A stretch of DNA of 64,000 nt from Bettongia penicillata ogilbyi. Its lineage: Eukaryota; Chordata; Mammalia; Diprotodontia; Potoroidae. The translations under genes and the position numbers were made by a program. The notes under the pieces are model-generated. The model was not told the DNA's origin. It saw only the letters and a list, made by a program, of their open reading frames with translations, and did not search any database. The stretch covers positions 3,330,838 through 3,394,837 of the forward strand of contig JAJHZJ010000221.1 of assembly GCA_023548195.1 (NCBI GenBank), read 5' to 3'. Shown here piece after piece: positions 56,102 to 64,000 of the stretch. The first letter of the stretch is position 1, and every line of letters starts with the position of its first letter.

Positions 56102-56465
56102 GGTGCTCATCCAGTCTCTGATAACTAGAGACTTTGGGGATGCGGGTGTGGGCTGGAGGAGGAACTCACCATCCCATGAAATAGCCCATGAGATTCTTAG
56201 ACAGCACCCTCCAAGCCCAAACAGAACAAGCCTAATCTCCCTTCCAAGTAAAAATCCTTCAAAATGTGAAAAAACTATTACATGCCTTCCCTCTTCCCCA
56301 AATCTTTTCTTCTCTGGGCTAAATATCCTCAGTTACTGCAACAGTGCCTCTTATGACAGAGTTCACTCCCCTCTGGATACACACTGGTTTGTCAATGCCC
56401 CCTTCCAAAATGGTGTGTCTAGAATTTCATACAATTCTCCAGATTGGTCTGAGTAGGACAAAGTA
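56102..56465 (-). mobile_element. L3/CR1 LINE 3' fragment
   Basis: GGTGCTCATCCAGTCTCTGA, then GAGGAACTCACCATCCCATG, then CAGAACAAGCCTAATCTCCC, then TTCTCTGGGCTAAATATCCT, in the order of reversed L3/CR1. Confidence 0.75.
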
Positions 56466-56619
56466 CGGTAGCACTAACACCTCCTTTTCTCTGGGCAGTC
56501 TTTTTTCACTGTCACCTTAGACTGCATTAACATTAGACTGCGGCCTTGTTGACTCATTTTGATCTTGCAGCTACGCAGAACTATGAATGCTGCTGCGTCT
56601 AGGAACAAGGATACAACAG

Positions 56620-56800
56620 CATGGTGTAGTAGATAGGGCACAAAACTTGGAGCCAAGAAAGAACTGGGTTCAAACCCCACTCCAGATGTTTGCTAGATTG
56701 TGATCCTGGGGAAATCACTTTACTGACCTACGCTTGAGTTTCCTTATCAGTAAAATAAGGAGGGTGAACTTGAGAGCCTTGGAGGTCCATCTCTCAGTCT
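56620..56800 (+). mobile_element. MIR SINE
   Basis: AGCATGGTGTAGTAGATAGG, then ACTGGGTTCAAACCCCACTC, then GTTTCCTTATCAGTAAAATA. Confidence 0.8.
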
Positions 56801-56824
56801 ATAATCTAATAAGCCCCCTGTTAC

Positions 56825-56945
56825 AATACACATTTATTAAGCACTTACAGTATACAGCATCATATTAGGCACTAGGAGAGAGGATGAAATGTTTAACTAA
56901 AACATTGCTCTTACAGTTTAATAGGACCAATAACATTACTTTAGG
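56825..56945 (-). mobile_element. L2 3' tail
   Basis: CATTTATTAAGCACTTACAG, then TATTAGGCACTAGGAGAGAG, then TTGCTCTTACAGTTTAATAG. Confidence 0.7.
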
Positions 56946-56999
56946 TATAGTTTTCACAGAATGTTAGGGATGGAATGAATGGTCAAGATCATGTTAGGG

Positions 57000-57150
57000 G
57001 CAACCTACTCATTTTTTTTGCTGATGAAGAAACTACGTCAAGGAGAAACTCAGTGACTTGCTAAAGGCTCCCCATCTGGTTATTGGCAGAACCAGGACGA
57101 CCAAAATCAAGATCTCCTTACTCTCAATCTTTGCTGAACCATCTTTCCTC
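57000..57150 (-). mobile_element. MIR-like SINE fragment
   Basis: GCTGATGAAGAAACTACGTC, then CAGTGACTTGCTAAAGGCTC. Diverged. Confidence 0.5.
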
Positions 57151-57179
57151 ATCCCTAACTTCCATTTTCTTTTAAAACA

Positions 57180-59635
57180 TTAGGCAGATAGCCCCTTAGC
57201 GAATGGTAAAGAGCAATACAGCTAGTCCAGATGGTCTTATAGGTCTTTGCCAAGTGCTTTATGAGAATTATGGTGTCAGATCTGAAAAGTCAAGCACTGA
57301 GAGTTTAGTTTTACCTCCAGCCTTCATCCATTCAGGTTGCTTTAGATTTATGTGCCTTTCCCACTATAGAGCTCGAAGCATTTTGTAAGCAGTTGTGGTG
57401 GCTGATTTGCTTAAAATGAAGTGCCAGCTCCCATTATAGGTAAGTTTGAGACGAGGAAAGTTTGAAGGATGTAGTCAGAGCCACAGAGCAACCCTGGAGA
57501 TGGACAGACTTTATAACAAGTTACATTTTTTTTAAAAGAAACCTACCATCATTCAAATTAGGATTGACTGGATCTCCATTGAGCCAGTGGGAGAAGGTTA
57601 CTAAGTCACACAAGTTTTAGTCAAAGCCTACCAAGTTCTCTCTAGGGTTAGGGGTCACCCCATCAATGTCCTCAGGAGATCAATATCCTAAGGGTTAGCT
57701 GAAAAATTTGAAGCATTTCCTCAATACTTGAGGACACCTTTCTACATGTTTTCTTAACTGCAGAATGCCTAAGTGGGAGCATAAATATATGCTCACATAC
57801 ATATTTAATTTATTTTGGAGGTGAGAGAGAGAGCATGAGAAACCTCTAGCCCATAGGGAAACTTCAGTATATGGGAAGTAATAAGCACCTGGAAACCAAG
57901 GTTAATAGTGAAAGGTCTCCTCCCTCATAATTCAGCCATTGCTGGGGTGAAGTTATAATTCACTATTTCCTGAACGTTTCATATGTTCCTGAGAATAATT
58001 GAGGGGTTGAGTAGGGTCCACTCCTAAGGCATTTCTCCCCTTAATATAGGTCCAAAGGGAGGTATAGACCTCACCCCTGAGGATTTAAACTGGGCCCAGA
58101 AACATCCTCCTCTCCCAGTTCAATTTAGGTTCCCAGATTCGAAAATAGAGATCGTCATTTGTTTACACCTGTTCTCCTTGCAGCTTTGCTTCCTTTCAAT
58201 GTCTTCTCCAAATCTGGCTTCCAGGAAGACATGTCATTCCCCCAGCCCAGAGTGGGCTGTACTCTGGGATGGAAGAAGCCAGGGAACAACTTTCTGTATC
58301 CAGGTTTTCTGGTCAAATGGGCATCATAGTTCTTTACTCTTGTCTCTCCTGGAGAAGTCAGGTTCCCCTGGTCTATCAGTAAGCAGGAGGCTGTCCCAGA
58401 ACTGCAATGTCTCTCTCAGAGCCCACTGCTCTGTGATGGAGGAGCTCTGCTCTCTAGTGGCCAAGGAGATATACTAGAAGTGCATGGCAAGGCCAGCCTG
58501 TCGACTCCTTCCTTTTGCCTGAATGTGTATCCAAGCCCCTGTCCTGATCAGATGGCAGCTGCTTCGCCTTCAGTCTGACCCCTAGGCCCCTGGAGTGCAC
58601 CCAGATTTATGACCGGGAGGGGGCTTCTTTTTTTTATCTCTTTAGGAAGTAAACGTTTTGCTTGGGAAGCTTTTCAATTTCCTCCCAGGCTGAGCAAAGC
58701 CACTCTAATTTCTGTAGGCCCCATCCTCCTCTCCTCATGGGGCAGGCCTGGATGTCTCAGGGTAATCAGGATTGGCATGCCACCTGCAGATCTGTATTTT
58801 GGCCAAGTCTTTGACTGATGATGGGGATGGTGACCAAGAGGGAAAAGTGTGCAGATTTTATCTGAAAGATGAGTTTATTGTAGGAGTGTTGGTCTGTTGC
58901 TCCCTTAGGCATAAATAATTGCCTGGTATTTTGGCAGGATTTTATAACTCCTCTTCTTCCTCCCCCAACCCAACATCCTGCTGGAGATCAATTAATCAAG
59001 GTAAGGGGACCCTTTCTAAAATTCGTGCTTGGGGATTTAGGCAGTTTTAGTCTCATGCCACTCTCAGAGCCTATTTTAGGGGTAGTCATATGGAGGTTGG
59101 GCCTAGTGAGTGTCTCTTTGGCTGGAATGGGTCAGGAGAGGGCTGGTGCTCTCATTTTAATCCTGAGATTATATAATGTTGTCAGCAAGAAGAAAGATAC
59201 GAATGCGGGACGGTCCAGCAAAGCCTTGCATTGTCCTTCTCATCAAGCAGCATCGTTTGGTTGCTGTCGCTGGTTTTCTTGTTTTTGTTTTGGCCTCACA
59301 GTTTCCATGCTCTCACTCCCCCCACCTTTTCCCCCTCTCTACACAGACCCCTCCTTCAAACTCTCATACTCACCCTCTTAGCCTGGTCCCCACAGCGGTG
59401 TCATTTGAAAGTCAGGGAAAGCAGTAAAGTCGGGACATCCCTTTTATACCTTTGTGAATAGCTCCCATTTCGATGGGGCCTTTTATCCTGAAACCCTTTA
59501 CCCACTTTATATCCCAGGATCACTTCACCCACCACTGAAGTGCCGCCAGCCGACTCAGGAGCCTAAGTGGCAGCTGTTCCACAGTCTAGGGCAGGAAGTG
59601 AAGACGAACATGATATTCAATTAAAACTGCAGGGG
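57180..59635. other. largely unique, GC-richer block without a recognised gene
   Basis: It is almost free of recognisable repeats. Plus-strand frames of 99 (58178-58477), 69 (58609-58818) and 118 codons (59025-59381, overlapped by two others in different frames) show no known domain and no codon pattern I can defend. At 59521-59542 there is a perfect 7-bp inverted repeat of NKX2-like half sites, with TAAGTGG and CAGCTG close by. It could hold regulatory DNA or non-coding exons. Confidence 0.35.
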
Positions 59636-59639
59636 GAAT

Positions 59640-59775
59640 TCAGAGAGGCAGCAGGGCCTGCTGGAGAACCATGGGCCCGGAGGTCAGGAGCTCTGAGTTT
59701 CATTCCCATCCCAGCCACCAGTCACTCACAGGGGTGACCTTGGGCCAGTCATTGAAACTTGCTGGGTCTGCATTT
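59640..59775 (+). mobile_element. MIR SINE fragment
   Basis: GAGGCAGCAGGGCCTGCTGG, then GTGACCTTGGGCCAGTCATT. Confidence 0.65.
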
Positions 59776-59794
59776 TGAACAAACAAGTGGGAAG

Positions 59795-60010
59795 GAGAAA
59801 GGAAAGGAGGAAGGTAAAAAGGAAGTGAGGGAAGGAAAAGTAAGAAAGGAAAGAAAGAAGGAAAAGAGAGAGGAAGGGAGATAGAGAAGGAGAGAGGGAA
59901 AAAGGAAGATAGGGAAGATAAAAGAAAGGAAGGAAGGGGAGGGAGAGAAACAGAAAAGGGGGGAGGGAAAAAGGAAGCAAGGAAAGAAGGAAAGAAGGAA
60001 AGAAGGCAGG
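59795..60010 (+). repeat. polypurine tract (GGAAA-rich)
   Basis: About 215 bases of A and G with rare T/C. Frames of 99-124 codons on the minus strand are low-complexity artefacts. Confidence 0.9.
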
Positions 60011-60064
60011 AAACAATTGAGTTGTTTTGAAGTTGATGCAGATGTCAAGATAATTACAACAAAA

Positions 60065-60302
60065 ATAACTTAGATTGATAGAACACTTTGTAAGAATCAA
60101 TACTTTATATCCATTCTCTCATTTGATCCTTGTAAGAGACCCTATGAGGTAAACAGAGCAAGAAATATTGTCACCATTTTATAGATATTAAAACTGAGGC
60201 TCAGAGAAACTAAATGATTTTCCCAAGATCACACAGTTGGTAGTAAAGGAGGAAATTGAAATTTACATTCAGACTTTCTGGCTCCAAGTCCAGGGCCCAC
60301 CT
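60065..60302 (-). mobile_element. MIR SINE, nearly full length
   Basis: TCTCTCATTTGATCCTTGTA, then TTAAAACTGAGGCTCAGAGA, then AAGATCACACAGTTGGTAGT, then GGCTCCAAGTCCAGGGCCCA. Confidence 0.8.
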
Positions 60303-60819
60303 CACTATAGACCTGGATCTTCCTTAACTGGCACTTAAGTATAAAAGCCATCCTCTACCAAATAAAGTAGGTGTTCTACGTCCAACATGGTGGGCCTCCA
60401 AATCTCCCCTCCTCCTTCCATGTGTCTGCCCCACCATGAAATTCCTACTAATATACTGTCTCCAGAAAGCCTCTGTGTGATATCCAGTAACCCCATTTGG
60501 TTAGGACTGGTTCATTCCACAGCACCCCTACAAAAAATGGGGCCCTAAAGGTTTGGGACCAAGGATAGCTGCATTTTGATAGAGAAAAATCTGCAAAGGT
60601 ATGAAGAGTGGGAAATTTCAAAGAGATCAGAATCCTGAGGAAGGAACTCCAAACTGGAGACTTGAACTGTCAAGGAGGAAACTTACAGAGTGTGGTGCCT
60701 CACAAGACACAAAAAAGGGATTTTATTTTAAAGAGAGAGTCTAATTGGAAGAAAGATGGGGGCCCTTGGGGCAACTATATTTATATATAACCTATACTCA
60801 CAATTTTCCTTAGAGCCAT
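60303..60819. other. no gene or recognised repeat
   Basis: A 60-codon plus frame (60608-60790) is not recognised. Confidence 0.4.
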
Positions 60820-60920
60820 AAATATTAGGACTGGGAGTTTAGAGAACATTTAGTTCAATCTCCTCATTCTATGCATGAGAAAACTGAGGCCAAGAAAAAT
60901 GATTTGTCTGTGGCTACATA
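60820..60920 (-). mobile_element. L3/MIR-type fragment
   Basis: TAGAGAACATTTAGTTCAAT, then GCATGAGAAAACTGAGGCCA. Confidence 0.6.
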
Positions 60921-60924
60921 GCCT

Positions 60925-60926
60925 CT

Positions 60927-60958
<32 letters not shown>

Positions 60959-61040
60959 TTTTTCTTCTTTTTCTCCTTCTTCTTCTTCTCCTCCTCCTCC
61001 TCTTCTTCTCCTCCTCCTCCTCCTCGTCCCTCTCTCTCTC
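60925..61040 (+). repeat. polypyrimidine tract (TCC/TCT)n
   Basis: TCC- and TCT-type triplets with almost no purines. Confidence 0.92.
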
Positions 61041-61194
61041 TCTGCTCTCTTCTTTATCTGTCTCACTCTGTCCCTTGACTTTCTCATCCAATTAATTGAC
61101 TAGTCCTATCAAGTTCACAGAATATCTTAAATTTATCTGTTATAAGTTCCAACATCTTTCCTCCTCCCATGTCAAAACCTATTTACAGGTAGTT

Positions 61195-61345
61195 CTAAAG
61201 CCTAGAAAAACTCCCAGAGACAAGCTAATCTCAAACCTTCCTTTTAGAGATGAGGAAACTGAGGGTCAGGAAGACTCCATGATTTACCCAAGGTCACACA
61301 GAATCGGAAGCAAGAACCCAGATCCTTTGACTTAAGAGTCAGGGT
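61195..61345 (-). mobile_element. MIR-type SINE fragment
   Basis: TTAGAGATGAGGAAACTGAG, then CCAAGGTCACACAGAATCGG. Confidence 0.65.
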
Positions 61346-61409
61346 TCTTTCTCCCATAACTTTAAGTTCCTTCTCTTTGACTGAGGGTCTCTTTTGCTTC
61401 ATCATCAGA

Positions 61410-61980
61410 AGGTGAGATGGCCCTCCTTGCCAAGCCTAACCCTCCATTTGTGCCTTTGATAATCTCCTCTTCTTCCTTTTCCCTCTGTATAGTCATTCTC
61501 TGTGTCTCTGTCTCTGCCTCTCCCTGTTTTTCTGGGTGTATCTCCCTCTCTATCCCCTCCATGGGTGATACCATCTTTTTGTATGACCTTAATTATTCTC
61601 TTTATACAAATGACTTCTAAATTTACATATTGATTCCATGTCTCTCCCTGGAATTCCAGTCTTTTATGTTAACTTTTTGCTGGACATAGCCACATGAATG
61701 ACCCACTAGAACCATTAATCCAATACATTTAAAACAGAACTCATCACATTCCTCCCTAAACTTGCCTCTCTTTCCAACATCCCTGTTTCTTAAGATGGCA
61801 ACTCCATCTTACCAGTTACTGAAGTTCAAAACTTTGGAGCTACCATTTGTTTTTTTCGTCCCCTCTCACTGCCCTATTCACCATCCTCATACCCTGCTCT
61901 TACTTTCTTGTCCCCATGTCTTCATTCTCATTAATTCTTATACCTACAATGCCTTCCTTCTTCTGGTTCCTTGAGTATTG
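61410..61980 (+). mobile_element. L2 fragment, internally deleted
   Basis: CTTGCCAAGCCTAACCCTCC matches the L2 linker region. The later blocks AAAACAGAACTCATCACATT and CTTGCCTCTCTTTCCAACAT match the region after the reverse transcriptase. What should lie between is missing. Confidence 0.7.
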
Positions 61981-61982
61981 AA

Positions 61983-62065
61983 TGTCTAGTCAAGTCAATA
62001 AGCAGGCATTTATCAAGCACCTATTACATACTGGACATTCTGCTAAGTGTTGGCAAAGGGCAAAT
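61983..62065 (-). mobile_element. L2 3' tail
   Basis: GTCAATAAGCAGGCATTTAT, then CAAGCACCTATTACATACTG, then TGCTAAGTGTTGG. Confidence 0.7.
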
Positions 62066-62084
62066 AAGTCTCACAATGTGATGG

Positions 62085-62385
62085 GAAAGATGCCTGCTCA
62101 TCCTTTAAAGCCCAACTCAAATCTAGGAAGCCTTCCCTGATCCGGCAGGTGGCTAATGATCTTATCCACCTCAGACCTCACAGAACTTCATTTATAGCCA
62201 TATCATATATATTTCATATGTTATTGTACATTTAAAATTCCTTGCACATCATATCACCATGACCACCACCCCACTAGTCTATGTACTCCATTAAGTCAGG
62301 GACCATGTCATATTTAATCTTTATATTTTCCCCAAAGCTCTGAACAAAGGTGTTTAATCAAAGTTAACTGAATTAAACTGAATCA
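62085..62385 (+). mobile_element. L2 3' end fragment
   Basis: TTTAAAGCCCAACTCAAATC, then CTTCCCTGATCCGGCAGGTG, then AAGTCAGGGACCATGTCATA. Confidence 0.75.
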
Positions 62386-62744
62386 ATTAATGTAAAAACC
62401 CTGGCCTAGAACTTGGGTCTTTTTGCTCTAAGGCTAGTGTTCCATCTACTAAACCACAATGTCTCCCAGGGCCAGTCCTCTGTGCTGTTTGGTTGCTGGG
62501 CCACAGTTCTGCTCTCAGCAGAGTTACCCACTCCACCTCCACTAGAGGCAAATTTACCATTACAACATGCAAAAGTGCTATGTAAGAAAAAACTATTATT
62601 ACTATTATAAAGATGTATTGATCAGTTCATAAGATCAGGTTCACAAAGTAAAGATTTCAGAGTAGAGTACTTGTTAATTACTAAATCCAAAAAAGTGAAT
62701 TTCAAGTGTAGTAGACATTTCTTCTTTGGTGTCTCCTACTCCTC

Positions 62745-62960
62745 TCTTATAGAGGCTCTTTGGGAAGTAGCAAAAAGCAGTGTGGTATAATGGAAAGGAC
62801 TTTGACTATGCAATGGAAACTTGGATATAAATCATGATTCCAACACTTACTAGCTCTGTGACCATGAACAAGTTATTTCTCTCAAAGTTTCAGTTTTCTC
62901 ATTGGTAAAATAAGACTAATATTTTTAACTGTATATTATTGTTGAAAACACATCAGCAGA
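62745..62960 (+). mobile_element. MIR SINE
   Basis: AGCAGTGTGGTATAATGGAA, then CACTTACTAGCTCTGTGACC, then TCTCATTGGTAAAATAAGAC. Confidence 0.8.
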
Positions 62961-62984
62961 TAAATGACACGGTATTATGGAGCA

Positions 62985-63305
62985 CTGGGCAACTAGGTGG
63001 TGCAGTGGTTAGAGTTCTGGACCAGATTCAGGAAGGTCCCCTGGAGGAATGGATGGATGGGAATAATTTGTTCCAACAGCCATGATGGTGCTTACATCAA
63101 AGACATCAAGATCATCCTCTGCCTTCTGGGCCATTGCCAGTCATCCTGACTTTCATCTTGTCACTGGACTTCAGTGACTGGAGGATAGAGTGAAGCTGGT
63201 GACTTTGTGTAGCTCTGCCTCACTTACATCCAATACACCCACAGGTCAAGACATTACCCTGTGATGTCATTGGTCTTCTTTGAAAATGAAGGATGCACAA
63301 TAACA
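62985..63305 (+). mobile_element. marsupial-type tRNA-headed SINE with GGTCCTCTTCG-type tail
   Basis: The head reads GGGCAACTAGGTGGTGCAGT. The middle reads CCAGTCATCCTGACTTTCAT, then GTGAAGCTGGTGACTTTGTG. The tail reads GATGTCATTGGTCTTCTTTG. The part after the head (about 63035-63120) differs from the copies at 34472 and 38826, so it is a variant or rearranged copy. Confidence 0.75.
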
Positions 63306-64000
63306 CTTTGGATGATCACTGGGTTTAGTCTAGCCTTTAGACATTAAGATCAGGAGGCATATAGAATGTTCAACCTAAGCTAGAAGCAAGTCATCTAGGG
63401 AGAGGTAAGGCCAATCACCAAGAAGTTTAGTTCAAAAGATAGACCTGAGCCTGAGGGCCTTAGCTATTTAGCTAGCACTAAGTCTGACCTGGGTTGTACA
63501 GGTTTGGATGCTTGGGGGAAAAAAAAGAATCTCTTACCACAATGAGAGGTCTTCTCACCAAGACTCTGAAGTAAAAACAGCAAGACACTTCTTAAGGGAA
63601 TTAAGAAATCTGGATGGATTTCTTTCTTTCTCTGGGAACGATTTTTGCTAGTCCACGACTGAATGAAGAACTGATGCTTTTTAAAAAAACATAGAACCAA
63701 AGAGAGAGAAGAGGAGGGGAGGATGAGCGAGGAGGGGGAGAGAGACAGAGACAGAGAGGGAAAGAGAGACAGAGAGGGAGAGAGAGACAGAGAGAGACAG
63801 AGAGAAAGAGAAGAGGAAGAGGAAAAAGAAGGAAAAGTTTTAAATTAAAAGAGTATAGATGAGCCCACTCTTTATATGTGGAAAATAGGGTGCTATAGTC
63901 AAGGACTTCTGCTAAAACTAGAATCTAGGCATGTAGAAAAACTTCAATTCCACATGCCCAGGGATCTATTCCTGGCAGCAGATGGTAAAGACTATGTACA
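63306..64000. other. no gene; polypurine tract at 63698-63835
   Basis: The purine tract is GAGA- and GACAGAGA-rich. The 78-codon minus frame at 63464-63700 has no known relative. The rest is unassigned. Confidence 0.5.

Noticed and set aside
59726..60100. 124- and 99-codon minus frames
   Set aside because: Same cause: a purine tract, with a low-complexity Ser/Leu/Phe/Pro product.

Overview
The window is vertebrate nuclear DNA, most probably from a marsupial. The evidence is the repeat content: ORF1-only LINE-1 relatives (HAL1 type), tRNA-headed SINEs with two different LINE-derived tails (one ending in an RTE/BovB-like stretch, one ending in a conserved GGTCCTCTTCGAGAACGAAGG-like stretch), abundant L2, L3/CR1 and MIR remnants, and many dinucleotide and purine-rich simple repeats. 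The species cannot be fixed from sequence alone. Family assignments are made by eye from remembered consensus patterns, not by a repeat-library search.

I find no convincing host protein-coding gene, rRNA, tRNA or snRNA gene. The only long intact reading frame with a recognisable protein is the 368-residue ORF1 of a transposon at 2149-3255 (minus). The window reads as intergenic or deep-intronic, repeat-dense DNA.

Layout. 1-7 kb: an apparently complete HAL1 element (1102-4072, minus) with an intact ORF1, a CpG-rich 5' UTR and a perfect 16-bp target-site duplication, inserted into a small hAT-like DNA transposon (907-4108). It is followed by an old L1 fragment (about 4280-6980). 7-17 kb: L2, MIR, L3/CR1 and SINE fragments and a 335-bp polypurine tract. 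17.7-26 kb: an older decayed HAL1 (17754-20400), an RTE-clade endonuclease remnant, a third HAL1-like fragment and a decayed L1 with ORF2 remnants (about 22800-25918). 26-40 kb: L2 on both strands, the 3' end of a LINE with a zinc-knuckle-like C-terminus, a cluster of three SINEs (two with perfect target duplications), and a 5'-truncated L1 (37945-38747, plus). 40-47 kb: the least repetitive part, with several CpG-retaining unique blocks that are the best candidates for conserved regulatory DNA. 47-56 kb: L3/CR1 and a long decayed L2 (51690-54990, minus) interrupted by younger insertions. 56-64 kb: L3, MIR and L2 fragments, a unique block at 57.2-59.6 kb, and purine/pyrimidine-rich tracts.

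The elements interact as transposition partners. HAL1 has no reverse transcriptase here, but its 3' end matches the 3' end of the L1 at 37945-38747, which fits mobilisation in trans by L1. The two SINE classes carry tails that match an RTE-like LINE and the zinc-knuckle LINE respectively. The most notable item is the young-looking, intact ORF1-only element at 1102-4072.
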